A stretch of DNA of 64,000 bases from Dyella acidiphila (GTDB lineage: Bacteria; Pseudomonadota; Gammaproteobacteria; Xanthomonadales; Rhodanobacteraceae), in assembly GCF_014863405.1 (NCBI RefSeq), contig NZ_JACZZA010000001.1, positions 1 through 64,000 on the forward strand, given 5' to 3'. A model generated the notes under the pieces. The model saw only the letters and a program-made list of their open reading frames with translations, was not told the DNA's origin and ran no database searches. Shown one piece after another: positions 1 to 7,678 of this stretch. Position 1 is the first letter of the stretch. Each line of letters starts with the position of its first letter. Both the position numbers and the translations under genes were made by a program.

Positions 1-138
1 CGCCTTGAATTCACCACCGAAACGCTCTGCGCCGATCTTCGTCAGCGCCGCCGTCAGCGTCGTCTTGCCGTGGTCCACGTGACCGATCGTGCCCACGTTC
101 ACGTGCGGCTTGGTGCGTTCGAATTTACCCTTTGCCAT
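1..138 (-). CDS. tuf: Elongation factor Tu, N-terminal fragment (runs off window)
   Basis: EF-Tu is the GTPase that delivers aminoacyl-tRNA to the ribosome. Only the first 46 codons lie in the window. The translation begins [20 protein letters not shown] and continues with the P-loop GHVDHGKTT, which is diagnostic. It follows tRNA-Tyr, tRNA-Gly and tRNA-Thr on the same strand, the classical tRNA-tufB transcription unit of gammaproteobacteria, and is probably expressed from the promoter upstream of tRNA-Tyr. The gene continues beyond base 1. Confidence 0.97.
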   Translation of the reverse strand, partial: MAKGKFERTKPHVNVGTIGHVDHGKTTLTAALTKIGAERFGGEFKA

Positions 139-220
139 GAGCGTTAAATCCCGATGGAATCAGTGAGTGAAGGAAAGCCTAAACCAAGGTTTTCAGGCGA
201 TGCCGCAAGAAGTTCTGCGG

Positions 221-296
<76 letters not shown>

Positions 297-321
297 ATAA
301 AAAACACGGCGACGAGATCAA

Positions 322-395
<74 letters not shown>

Positions 396-490
396 CCTGT
401 GCGGAACTCGTCTAACAAACCGCTACAGCGTGCATCCATTCCCGCTTGCGACCTGTTGGCCAGCCCTGCCCGGTTGCCCGTAACAATGAC

Positions 491-576
491 TGGTGGAGGG
501 AGGTGGATTCGAACCACCGAAGGCGTAAGCCAGCAGATTTACAGTCTGCCCCCGTTGGCCGCTTGGGTATCCCTCC
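491..576 (-). tRNA. tRNA-Tyr (GTA)
   Basis: A class II tRNA of 86 nt with acceptor GGAGGG/CCCTCC, anticodon GTA in the loop CTGTAAA, a long variable arm as expected for tRNA-Tyr, T-arm GGTTCGAATCC and encoded CCA. It is the first member of the Tyr-Gly-Thr-tuf unit. The tRNA-Thr that precedes it in E. coli (thrU) is not present. Confidence 0.96.
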
Positions 577-590
577 AACAAAGAACGGCT

Positions 591-619
591 ATTGTGTGGA
601 TGGAGGCCGTTTGTGTCAA
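591..619 (-). promoter_or_regulatory. Sigma-70 type promoter of the tRNA-Tyr/Gly/Thr-tuf unit
   Basis: On the minus strand a perfect -35 TTGACA (614-619) is followed after exactly 17 bases by CACAAT (591-596), four of six matches to the -10 consensus. The mature tRNA-Tyr 5' end lies 15 bases further on. Seen in sequence; activity is inferred. Confidence 0.7.
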
Positions 620-678
620 CACCCGATGACGAGAAACGGGCCGTTTTCCCAAGATTTTTCTGACCAAATACGGCCCGG

Positions 679-1167
679 TCAGTCGTTGCCGGCACCGCGC
701 GTATCGACCAACTGCTCCATGCTCTTGGAAAGCTCCAGCAGATGCAGTGCTTTCTCCTGCAGGCGCCGCTCGTTGTCGTCGCGCGGCGTCCACTGGGGCA
801 CCGGCGTGGGCTTGCCATCGGGCTTGTCCAGCGCGACGAATACCATCACGCAGCTGGTGGCCAGGCGCTCTTCGCCAGTACGCAGGTCCCGCGCCAGCAC
901 ATCCACCGCCATCTGCATGCTGGAGCGACCCGTATGGATCAGCTTGGCCCGCACGCTGACCACATCGCCGATCAGGATCGGCTTGACGAACTGGATGCCA
1001 CTGACCGCCGCAGTCACGCAGTACGCCCCGCTCCAGCCTACGGCACAGGCATAGCCGGCCTGGTCGATCCATTTCATCACCATGCCGCCATGCACCTTGC
1101 CGCCGAAATTGACGTCGGTGGGCTGGGCGAGAAAACGGAAAGTCACTTCATGCTGCTGGCCTGACAT
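679..1167 (-). CDS. Acyl-CoA thioesterase, single hotdog domain (YciA/BACH type)
   Basis: Predicted cytosolic acyl-CoA hydrolase of 162 residues, the usual size of a single hotdog thioesterase. The motif VNFGGKVHGGMVMKWIDQAG near residues 18-37 matches the Asn/Asp-Gly-Gly active-site helix of the BFIT/BACH family, and the central beta strands (GIQFVKPILIGDVVSVRAKL) follow in the expected order. The C-terminal part (about residues 120-162) is charged and probably helical. It stands alone, upstream of the tRNA cluster on the same strand. Substrate chain length cannot be read from the sequence. Confidence 0.85.
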   Translation of the reverse strand: MSGQQHEVTFRFLAQPTDVNFGGKVHGGMVMKWIDQAGYACAVGWSGAYCVTAAVSGIQFVKPILIGDVVSVRAKLIHTGRSSMQMAVDVLARDLRTGEERLATSCVMVFVALDKPDGKPTPVPQWTPRDDNERRLQEKALHLLELSKSMEQLVDTRGAGND

Positions 1168-1207
1168 GCAATCTCCGGCGAGGGGGCGCCATGGAACGAG
1201 GCGCGCA

Positions 1208-1741
1208 TTATGCGCCTTTGGCGCGCGGGTTCGGCAGCACCAGCAGCATCGGCGTAGTCATTACGCCCAGGGGCGACGGCCGCTCCGGCCCGATGGCGCG
1301 AAAACCTAGCCGCCGATAGACCGGCACGGCGCAACGGGTCGCATTGAGGGTAAAGCGGCGGGTTCCTGCACGACGCTGCGCATCCCGCAGGGTCCGCCAC
1401 CATAGACGCCGCGCTATTCCCCGTCCCTGGTAGCGCGTGCTGACAAAGAATTGCACCAGATGCGTGTCATCCCGCATGGCCGAGACACCAACCAGCACAT
1501 CATCCAGATAGGCGAGATGGAAACGCTGCCCTTCCTGGATTTTCTCGCGCATCGCCTTGGCACTGCTCCGCGCTAATAATGCCGCAGCCACCTTGCGCGA
1601 CTGGTCCGGCAGCACCCAGCGGCGCAGCACACGGCGGATCAACACGCCGACAACGCGCGCATCCTCCATGCGCGCCAAGCGCAGATGCAATCGCAAAGCT
1701 TCCACCGCCACCACCTGTCGCTCCACGGCTGAGGCAACCAT
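1208..1741 (-). CDS. GNAT family N-acetyltransferase
   Basis: A GNAT-fold acyltransferase of about 177 residues. Motif A is visible as FFVSTRYQGRGIARRL (Q/R-x-x-G-x-G/A, acetyl-CoA pyrophosphate binding), followed by the C-terminal strand-helix PVYRRLGFRAIGPE typical of the family. The start at 1741 (MVASAVERQ) is chosen because GGGAG lies about 11 bases upstream. A GTG at 1774 would add 11 residues but lies closer to the ychF terminator hairpin. The substrate is unknown. It is unrelated in sequence to the GNAT domain of the fusion gene at 5632-7008. Confidence 0.75.
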   Translation of the reverse strand: MVASAVERQVVAVEALRLHLRLARMEDARVVGVLIRRVLRRWVLPDQSRKVAAALLARSSAKAMREKIQEGQRFHLAYLDDVLVGVSAMRDDTHLVQFFVSTRYQGRGIARRLWWRTLRDAQRRAGTRRFTLNATRCAVPVYRRLGFRAIGPERPSPLGVMTTPMLLVLPNPRAKGA

Positions 1742-1778
1742 GTTTGCACGAGCTCCCGGCGAGTGCCTTCCCACACAG

Positions 1779-1808
1779 AAAAAGGCCGCATTACGCGGCC
1801 TTTTTTTT
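1779..1808 (-). terminator. Rho-independent terminator of ychF
   Basis: GC-rich hairpin GGCCGC-attac-GCGGCC (1784-1800) flanked by an A run (1779-1783) and a T run (1801-1808), directly after the ychF stop codon. The flanking runs make it look usable from either side. Confidence 0.8.
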
Positions 1809-1826
1809 GCTCAACCCATGCAACGC

Positions 1827-2918
1827 CTAGACGTTGAACAGGAAGTGCAGCACGTCGCCATCCTTGACCACGTAATCCTTGCCTTCCTTGCGCAAACGCC
1901 CTGCCGCCGCAGCACCGGTCTCGCCCTTGTACTGGATGAAATCGTCGTAGCCCACCGTTTCCGCACGGATGAAGCCGCGCTCGAAATCGGTATGGATCAC
2001 GCCAGCAGCCTGTGGCGCAGTGAAGCCGCGCTTGATGGTCCAGGCGCGCACTTCCTTCACGCCGGCGGTGAAATAGGTCTGCAGGTTGAGCAGCTTGTAG
2101 CCGGCGCGGATCACGCGGTTGAGGCCCGGCTCTTCCAGGCCGAGATCCTTCAGGAACTCGTCGCGGTCGGCGTCTTCCAGCTGCGACAGCTCCTCCTCGA
2201 TCGCCGCGCACACCGGCACCACCTCGGCACCCTCGACCACCGCGCGGGCGCGCACGGCGTCCAGATGCGGATTGTTTTCGAAGCCGTCCTCGCGCACGTT
2301 GGCGATGTACATCAGCGGTTTGAGGGTAAGCAGGAACAGGTCGCGCACCAGCGCCTTTTCGTCTTCATCCAAGCCCAGGCTGCGCGCCACCTTGCCTTCG
2401 TTGAGGCCGGCGGCGAGCTTCTGCAGCACCGGCTTCTTGGCCAGGGCTTCCTTGTCGTTGGCCTTGGCCGCGCGCTCGGCGCGATTCAGCGCCTTTTCCA
2501 CCGAATCGAGGTCGGCCAGCGCCAGCTCGGTGTCGATGGTTTCGATGTCGGCGATCGGATCGACCTTGCCCGCCACGTGGATGATGTCGCTGTGCTCGAA
2601 GCAGCGCACCACGTGTGCAATGGCATCCACCTCACGGATATGCGCCAGGAACTTGTTGCCCAGGCCTTCGCCCTTGGAAGCGCCAGCCACCAGGCCGGCG
2701 ATATCGACGAACTCCACCGCAGTGGGAATCACCTTCTGCGGATTGACGATATCCGACAGCGCCTGCAGGCGCGGGTCCGGCACCGGTACCACGCCCACGT
2801 TCGGCTCGATGGTGCAAAACGGAAAGTTCGCCGCCGCGATGCCGGCCTTGGTAAGCGCGTTGAACAGGGTGGACTTGCCGACGTTAGGCAGGCCGACGAT
2901 GCCGCATTTGATACCCAT
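1827..2918 (-). CDS. ychF: Redox-responsive ATPase YchF/Ola1
   Basis: Obg-like P-loop ATPase of 363 residues, the normal family length. It binds ribosomes and is linked to stress responses and translation. The sequence shows the P-loop GLPNVGKST at residues 9-17, switch [19 protein letters not shown], and the C-terminal TGS domain with [11 protein letters not shown] and DFIQYKGE. The start [12 protein letters not shown] at 2918 matches the family; an ATG-less extension of 13 codons is unlikely. It lies just downstream of pth, the common ychF-pth pairing, and ends at a strong hairpin terminator. Confidence 0.96.
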   Translation of the reverse strand: MGIKCGIVGLPNVGKSTLFNALTKAGIAAANFPFCTIEPNVGVVPVPDPRLQALSDIVNPQKVIPTAVEFVDIAGLVAGASKGEGLGNKFLAHIREVDAIAHVVRCFEHSDIIHVAGKVDPIADIETIDTELALADLDSVEKALNRAERAAKANDKEALAKKPVLQKLAAGLNEGKVARSLGLDEDEKALVRDLFLLTLKPLMYIANVREDGFENNPHLDAVRARAVVEGAEVVPVCAAIEEELSQLEDADRDEFLKDLGLEEPGLNRVIRAGYKLLNLQTYFTAGVKEVRAWTIKRGFTAPQAAGVIHTDFERGFIRAETVGYDDFIQYKGETGAAAAGRLRKEGKDYVVKDGDVLHFLFNV

Positions 2919-2983
2919 GAGGAAATCCGTGCAGGTGGCGGACAGGCCGCCAGTCAATGATGAAGGTCAGCCCGGCCGCCGAT

Positions 2984-3565
2984 TCAGGCGGGCTTGGTGT
3001 GCAATTGCTGCATGGCCTTGTCGAATTGACCCTCGACAGCCAGCGGCAGCACATCGAGCGCGCGGGCAATGCTGTCGATTATCGCATCTTCGTCCTTGGC
3101 GGAAGGACGGCCCAGCACCCACGGCGTCACCTTGTCCTTGTGGCCAGGGTGGCCGATGCCGATACGCAGGCGATGGAACTTGGCATGCCCCAGGTGCGCA
3201 ATGATGTCGCGCAGGCCGTTCTGGCCACCGTGGCCGCCATCGAATTTCATGCGGATGGTGCCCGGATCCAGATCCAGCTCGTCGTGTGCCACCAGGCACT
3301 CATCCGGCTCGATCTTGTAATAGCGCAGCGCCGAGGCAACAGCGATGCCGCTTTTGTTCATGAAGGTGGCGGGCTTGAGCAGCCATACCTGCTGGCCGCC
3401 GATGCGCACCTTGCAGGTTTCGCCATGCAGCTTGCCGTCGAGGCCGAAGCGCTCGCCCTGCCCCGCTGCGAGGGCGTCAACAAACCAGAACCCGGCGTTA
3501 TGCCGGGTTCTGAGGTGTTCGGCACCGGGATTGCCCAGTCCGACGATAAGTCGTAGCCCTGCCAT
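2984..3565 (-). CDS. pth: Peptidyl-tRNA hydrolase
   Basis: Pth releases tRNA from peptidyl-tRNA that drops off the ribosome. The 193-residue product has the GLGNPG start motif, the catalytic His in TRHNAGFWFVD, the Asp in AHDELDLDPG and the segment GGHGGQNGLRDI, where Gln stands at the position that is His in E. coli. The start at 3565 gives MAGLRLIVGLGNPG; an ATG at 3589 would add eight residues overlapping a repeat hairpin. It is downstream of rplY and upstream of ychF. The DNA around the catalytic His codon forms a perfect 10-bp inverted repeat (3487-3511). Confidence 0.96.
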   Translation of the reverse strand: MAGLRLIVGLGNPGAEHLRTRHNAGFWFVDALAAGQGERFGLDGKLHGETCKVRIGGQQVWLLKPATFMNKSGIAVASALRYYKIEPDECLVAHDELDLDPGTIRMKFDGGHGGQNGLRDIIAHLGHAKFHRLRIGIGHPGHKDKVTPWVLGRPSAKDEDAIIDSIARALDVLPLAVEGQFDKAMQQLHTKPA

Positions 3566-3589
3566 ATGTAGGGTCGCCGCAGGCCCCAT

Positions 3590-3612
3590 CCCTCTCCCGG
3601 CAAGGGAGAGGG
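3590..3612. repeat. Intergenic inverted repeat, CCCTCTCCC family, copy 1
   Basis: Arms CCCTCTCCC (3590-3598) and GGGAGAGGG (3604-3612) with a five-base loop, between rplY and pth. No T run follows, so it is not a typical intrinsic terminator. Similar arms occur at about 4491, 32667 and 34807. Confidence 0.6.
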
Positions 3613-3631
3613 GGAAAGGCGCCGTAGCGGC

Positions 3632-4294
3632 TTACTTCTTGGCAGCGTCGCCGGCGGCCGGCTTGGCAGCTTCGCCTTCGGCACCTTCGGCAGCCGGGGC
3701 TTCGTCGACTTCTTCCTGCACGAATGCGGCAGTGACCACCGCCACGTCGTGATCCACGCCCAGGTGCAGCGACGGGATTTCAACGTTGGCCGGCAGCTTG
3801 ATCTGCGACAGGTGGACGATGTCGCCGGGCTTGAGGTCGGCCAGGTCGAGTTCGAGGAACTCCGGCAGATCCTTCGGCAGGCAGGACACTTCCACTTCGT
3901 TGAGGTTGTGCGAGATGACCACGCCAGCGGTCTTGCCGGCCGCGGACTTTTCCTGGTTCAGGAAGTGCAGCGGCACGCTCACGCGGATCGCTTCGTTCTC
4001 GTTGATGCGCAGGAAGTCCATGTGCAGCATCTGCTGCTTGAACGGATGCTTCTGCCAGTCGCGCACCAGCACCTTCTGCACCTTGCCGTCGACGTTCAGG
4101 TCGAGCACCGAGGAGAAGAACCACTCGTGCTTGGCGGCGAGCAGGATGGTGTTGTGCTCGATCTGGATGTTTTCAGCGGGCTGGCCCGCACCGTAAACAA
4201 CGGCCGGCACGAAAGACGCGTGACGCAGGCGGCGGCTCGCACCTTTGCCCTGGTCCTTGCGGCTCTGCGCCGGGATCTCATGAATCTTAGCCAT
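3632..4294 (-). CDS. rplY: 50S ribosomal protein L25/Ctc, long form
   Basis: L25 binds 5S rRNA. The 220-residue protein is the long TL5/Ctc form: an N-terminal L25 domain (about residues 1-95, including SRKDQGKGASRRLR and the VYGAG segment) and a C-terminal beta domain (about 95-185, FLRINENEAIRVSVPLHF). These are followed by an Ala/Glu-rich low-complexity tail ending in AAKK. It lies between prs and pth on the same strand, a conserved arrangement. Confidence 0.95.
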   Translation of the reverse strand: MAKIHEIPAQSRKDQGKGASRRLRHASFVPAVVYGAGQPAENIQIEHNTILLAAKHEWFFSSVLDLNVDGKVQKVLVRDWQKHPFKQQMLHMDFLRINENEAIRVSVPLHFLNQEKSAAGKTAGVVISHNLNEVEVSCLPKDLPEFLELDLADLKPGDIVHLSQIKLPANVEIPSLHLGVDHDVAVVTAAFVQEEVDEAPAAEGAEGEAAKPAAGDAAKK

Positions 4295-4426
4295 GTCAGT
4301 AATGCCTTGGATTGGAAAGCCGCCTCACGGCAGCCGAACTGACTCCCCCGCGACCAGAGGAGCCGGATTGCCCGCTTGCGCGGACGGAAAAGCGGGTAAG
4401 TATACAGAAAATCGAGCGTTATGGCC

Positions 4427-4516
4427 CCTCCTCCCCTGCAGGAAGAGGCCTGGGACACGAGGGTCACCGCCAGGAAAGCCACGGAAGCTCGCCCTTCCCC
4501 GAGGGGGAGAGGCGAA
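4427..4516. repeat. Composite intergenic inverted repeat, CCCTCTCCC-like family, copy 2
   Basis: The rplY-prs spacer holds two small imperfect hairpins, one near 4427-4448 (CCTCCTCCCCTGCAGGAAGAGG) and one at about 4491-4511 with arms CCCTTCCCC and GGGGGAGAGG. They resemble the cleaner copies at 3590 and 32667. No coding potential is apparent in 4295-4527. Confidence 0.45.
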
Positions 4517-4527
4517 AAAACACGCGC

Positions 4528-5484
4528 TCAGTCGATATAGAGCGAGCTGACCGACTCGCCAAAGGCGATACGGCGGATCGTCTCGGCCAGCAGCTCGGCC
4601 ACCGACAGCTGGCGGATCTTGGCGCAGGCCCTGGCCTCGTCGCGCAGCGGCAAGGTGTTGGTGACCACCAGCTGGTCGAGCTGGGAGCCCTCGATATTGC
4701 GGATCGCCGCACCGGACAGCACCGGATGCACGCAGTAGGCCACCACCTTGCGGGCGCCGCGCTCCTTCAGGGCGGCGGCGGCGGCGCACAGCGTGCCGGC
4801 GGTATCGACGATGTCGTCCACCATCACGCAAGTCTTGCCTTCCACGTCGCCGATGATGTTCATCACCGTGGCCACGTTGGCCTTGGGGCGGCGCTTGTCG
4901 ATGATCGCCAGATCGGCGTCGTCCAGGCGCTTGGCGATGGCGCGGGCACGCACCACGCCGCCCACGTCCGGGCTGACCACGATCAGGTCGTCCATGCTGT
5001 GGTTGCGCCAGATATCGGCCAGCAGGATCGGCGAGGCGTAGACGTTGTCCACCGGCACATCGAAGAAGCCCTGGATCTGGTCGGCATGCAGGTCCACCGT
5101 GAGTACGCGGTCGACGCCGGCGGTGCCGATCAGGCGGGCGACCAGCTTGGCGGTGATCGGCACGCGCGCCGAGCGCGGGCGGCGATCCTGGCGGGCGTAG
5201 CCGAAGTACGGGATCACCGCGGTGACGCTGGCGGCAGAGGCGCGCTTGAGCGCATCGACCAGGGTGAGCAGCTCGAACAGGTTTTCGGCACTGGGCGCGC
5301 CCGTGGGCTGCAGCACGAACACTTCCTGCCGGCGCACGTTCTCTTCGATTTCGATCTGCACTTCGCCGTCGCTGAACTTGCCGACCAGCGCCTTGCCTAG
5401 CGGCACGCCCAGTCGGTGAGCAACGTCTTCGGCGAGGGCGCGGTGTGCGTTGCCGGCGAACAGCATCGGGCTGGACGTATCCAC
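4528..5484 (-). CDS. prs: Ribose-phosphate pyrophosphokinase
   Basis: PrsA makes PRPP from ribose 5-phosphate and ATP for nucleotide, His, Trp and NAD synthesis. The 318-residue product has the signature [17 protein letters not shown] (metal and ATP binding), the flexible-loop motif [12 protein letters not shown] and the PRPP-binding motif [14 protein letters not shown] chose the GTG at 5484 because GAGGAAA sits just upstream with five bases between. The longer reading frame would run back into tRNA-Gln. It is downstream of tRNA-Gln and the ispE-locus gene, as in other Xanthomonadales. Confidence 0.95.
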   Translation of the reverse strand: MDTSSPMLFAGNAHRALAEDVAHRLGVPLGKALVGKFSDGEVQIEIEENVRRQEVFVLQPTGAPSAENLFELLTLVDALKRASAASVTAVIPYFGYARQDRRPRSARVPITAKLVARLIGTAGVDRVLTVDLHADQIQGFFDVPVDNVYASPILLADIWRNHSMDDLIVVSPDVGGVVRARAIAKRLDDADLAIIDKRRPKANVATVMNIIGDVEGKTCVMVDDIVDTAGTLCAAAAALKERGARKVVAYCVHPVLSGAAIRNIEGSQLDQLVVTNTLPLRDEARACAKIRQLSVAELLAETIRRIAFGESVSSLYID

Positions 5485-5518
5485 GGTTGTTTCCTCAGAA
5501 ACCAGGCCATTGTGTGAA

Positions 5519-5595
5519 TGGCTGGGGCGGCAGGATTCGAACCTGCGCATGCGGGAATCAAAATCCCGTGCCTTAACCAGCTTGGCGACGCCCCA
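5519..5595 (-). tRNA. tRNA-Gln (TTG)
   Basis: A 77-nt cloverleaf: acceptor TGGGGCG/CGCCCCA, discriminator G and encoded CCA, anticodon stem CGGGA/TCCCG with loop TTTTGAT (anticodon TTG), T-arm GGTTCGAATCC. It lies 36 bases after the ispE-locus gene and about 34 bases before the prs ribosome binding site, so it is probably processed from a shared transcript. Confidence 0.96.
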
Positions 5596-5631
5596 GTGTT
5601 ACTCGTTTTTGCAATTCGCTTCCCAGCCGCT

Positions 5632-7008
5632 TCAACCCGCTGCAGCATGGCGGGACAACGCCCGCCGCAACGGTGAAACTCCCACACCCTCGGCCACCCA
5701 GGCCGTGAACGTTGCCGGGCAGCGCCTGGCGACCGCTTCGGCCCGTTCGGGCGTTGCCGTTTCGAGGAAAACGCAACCGCCGCTGCCGGAAAGCCGCGCG
5801 TGGCCGTGGCTTCCGAGCCAGTCCCAGGCCGCCGCAACCCGTGGGTAGCGCGCACGAACGACAGGCTCGATCACGTTCTCCAACGTTTCGCCGGAAGCAA
5901 AGAAGGAAATTGTCGCCGCGGGCGCAATTCGTGTCAATTCAGTTGCTTGAAATATTTCCTCAACTGCCACGCTTTCGTGCGGATCGATCAGCACGTACCA
6001 ACGCTGCGGCAACTTGGTGGACGTAGCACGTTCATGCGTCAATGTCGTCTGCACGGAGCGCCCGTGCAGGAATATCGGCACTTCACGGTCAAGCTCGCGC
6101 CCCAGTTCGGCCAGTTGCTCGATCGTCAGGCCGGTGCGCCAGAGGTGATTCAAGGCCACCAGCACGGTGGCGACGAGCGAACTTTCGCCGGCAACGCCGA
6201 CACCGGCAGGAATGCGCTGCTCGATCCGGATATCCGCACCGGCCTGAATATGCGCATGTTCGCGCAGCAGGTTTGCCGCGCGACGCGCCAGTTCCGCATG
6301 TGCCGGGTTACCGGCATGCGCATCGATCAGATCGTCGGTACGCGCACGCAAACGGAGCTCGTCACAGGCATCGAGCAGACGCACGATCCGCTGCCATTCG
6401 CGCGGCTCGTCATCGCGCGGTTTCACCGGCGGCGCAAGCAGATCGAGCTTGGCCGGTGCCGGCCACACGCTCCACTCATGCGCGTCCGGCGGCGCCAGCC
6501 GGCGGGTCATGAATACGCGCAATGTCTCGGGAAAACCATGTTCTTCGTCGCGCTCGCGCGCATAGGCGAAATCCGGATCGTGCTTGTCCACGATCGAAAA
6601 ACCGTGCTTTGCATAGAACGGCGCATTCCACGGCACATCCGCCAGCGTGCCCAGATCGACCCGGCGATAACCTGCCGATCGCGCCCATTCACAGGCGCAA
6701 TTCAGCAACGCGCTGCCGATGCCGCGCCTGCCGTAAGCAGGCAACACATCGATTTCGGCAATGCCCACCACCCTGCCACCGTGTTCGGTATCGAGCCAGA
6801 CAAAACCGACCGGCTCATCGCTGTCATCGGGCAACGCCACCCAGACGAGTCCCTGCTGGATTTCCATGGCGAGCTGATCGGGCGGAATGGAAACGGCGCG
6901 ATAGAACGGCCACGCCTGGTGACCGCGGAACATTTCGACTGCGCTGCGCTCGATCGCGCAAATCGCATCCACGTGCGCGGCAGTGGCGCGTTCAACACGA
7001 AAAGTCAT
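5632..7008 (-). CDS. GNAT acetyltransferase fused to degenerate IspE-like (GHMP kinase) domain
   Basis: One uninterrupted frame of 458 codons joins two families. Residues 1-175 form a GNAT domain with motif A AEIDVLPAYGRRGIGSALL and the later segment NAPFYAKHGFSIVDK. Residues 178-458 align throughout with IspE (CDP-methylerythritol kinase): WPAPAKLDL near 182-190, ATVLVALNHLW near 280-290, VPIFLHG near 310-316, RLSGSGGCVFLE near 405-416 and GVSPLRRAL near the end. Key IspE motifs are changed. The Asn of PAKLN is Asp, the GYHEL segment is replaced, the ATP loop PxGGGLGGGSS reads PAGVGVAGESS, and the catalytic Asp of GADVP is Glu (DREVP). The gene holds the normal ispE position between lolB and tRNA-Gln/prs. 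The start at 7008 (MTFRVERA) fits GNAT homologues; frame upstream overlaps lolB. Kinase activity is doubtful; acetyltransferase activity is plausible. Confidence 0.85.
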   Translation of the reverse strand: MTFRVERATAAHVDAICAIERSAVEMFRGHQAWPFYRAVSIPPDQLAMEIQQGLVWVALPDDSDEPVGFVWLDTEHGGRVVGIAEIDVLPAYGRRGIGSALLNCACEWARSAGYRRVDLGTLADVPWNAPFYAKHGFSIVDKHDPDFAYARERDEEHGFPETLRVFMTRRLAPPDAHEWSVWPAPAKLDLLAPPVKPRDDEPREWQRIVRLLDACDELRLRARTDDLIDAHAGNPAHAELARRAANLLREHAHIQAGADIRIEQRIPAGVGVAGESSLVATVLVALNHLWRTGLTIEQLAELGRELDREVPIFLHGRSVQTTLTHERATSTKLPQRWYVLIDPHESVAVEEIFQATELTRIAPAATISFFASGETLENVIEPVVRARYPRVAAAWDWLGSHGHARLSGSGGCVFLETATPERAEAVARRCPATFTAWVAEGVGVSPLRRALSRHAAAG

Positions 7009-7063
7009 CGAATCAGGTGACAAAAGACGGCTCCAGCGTTTGAGCGCACGACGAGGGAAAAAC

Positions 7064-7678
7064 TCATTGCAGGTTCCACGACTTGATCGCGAGATGCACT
7101 TTGTAGGGCGGATTTTCCGCAAAAACCTTGGTCGGCAGCGGCGGTTGGCGGGTCATATCCCAGGCCGGATAACTCACTGCCCAGCCATCCTGCTGCAATA
7201 GCGACGGCAATTTGTTGTCGCCGAAACTCAGCTCGGCGCCACCGCCCTGCGCACGCACCGCCAGCACCCACGCACGCAGTTCGTCGAGCGGCACATCCCA
7301 GCCGATCGCACGACGCATCAGCGCCTCGGCGCTCGCGCCTTGCAGCGGACCGCCTTCCACCCCTTCCAGCACGGCGCCATCGGGGCCGCCGGTGAGGTGC
7401 ACGCTCTTGCCGGTGATCGGGTTGTAGCGCACGGTGACGTCGTAACGATCGCCGTTCTGGATCCAGGTCAGCGTGCCGCTGCCGCCGTCCTTGCCATTGG
7501 AAACCCCGATCAGGCCTTCCATGGTCCAGTGATTGGCATTCGCCAGCTGCTGTTCGCGCGCATCCTGCTGCGCCAGCGAGGCGGCATCGCCACGGTTCCG
7601 GACCAGTTGCTGCGGCGGTGCGCAGGCAGCCAATAGCAGCGGCGCCAGCGCCGCGAGAAAACGCAAGGATGATTTCAT
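7064..7678 (-). CDS. lolB: Outer membrane lipoprotein insertion receptor LolB
   Basis: LolB accepts lipoproteins from LolA and inserts them into the outer membrane. The 204-residue precursor has a lipoprotein signal with lipobox LLAAC (Cys19). The mature part shows LolB features: WTMEGLIGVSNGKDGGSGTLTW, YDVTVRYNPITGKSVHLTG and the C-terminal VHLAIKSWNLQ. The start at 7678 overlaps the stop of the upstream TPR gene by ATGA, so the two are translationally coupled. The ispE-locus gene follows. This order, TPR lipoprotein-lolB-ispE-prs, is common in gammaproteobacteria. Confidence 0.92.
   Translation of the reverse strand: MKSSLRFLAALAPLLLAACAPPQQLVRNRGDAASLAQQDAREQQLANANHWTMEGLIGVSNGKDGGSGTLTWIQNGDRYDVTVRYNPITGKSVHLTGGPDGAVLEGVEGGPLQGASAEALMRRAIGWDVPLDELRAWVLAVRAQGGGAELSFGDNKLPSLLQQDGWAVSYPAWDMTRQPPLPTKVFAENPPYKVHLAIKSWNLQ

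Noticed and set aside
5485..5550. Longer start for prs at 5550
   Set aside because: It would run into tRNA-Gln; the GTG at 5484 has a good ribosome binding site.
5632..7122. Idea that the GNAT-IspE fusion is two adjacent genes joined by a sequencing error
   Set aside because: The frame is continuous, the linker region reads as ordinary protein in both halves, and the IspE half has diverged motifs scattered along its length, which a single frameshift cannot explain. An artefact remains possible only at the junction.
7009..7122. Longer start for the GNAT-IspE fusion at 7122
   Set aside because: It would overlap lolB by 59 bases and add 38 residues (MRKIRPTKCISR...) unlike GNAT N-termini.
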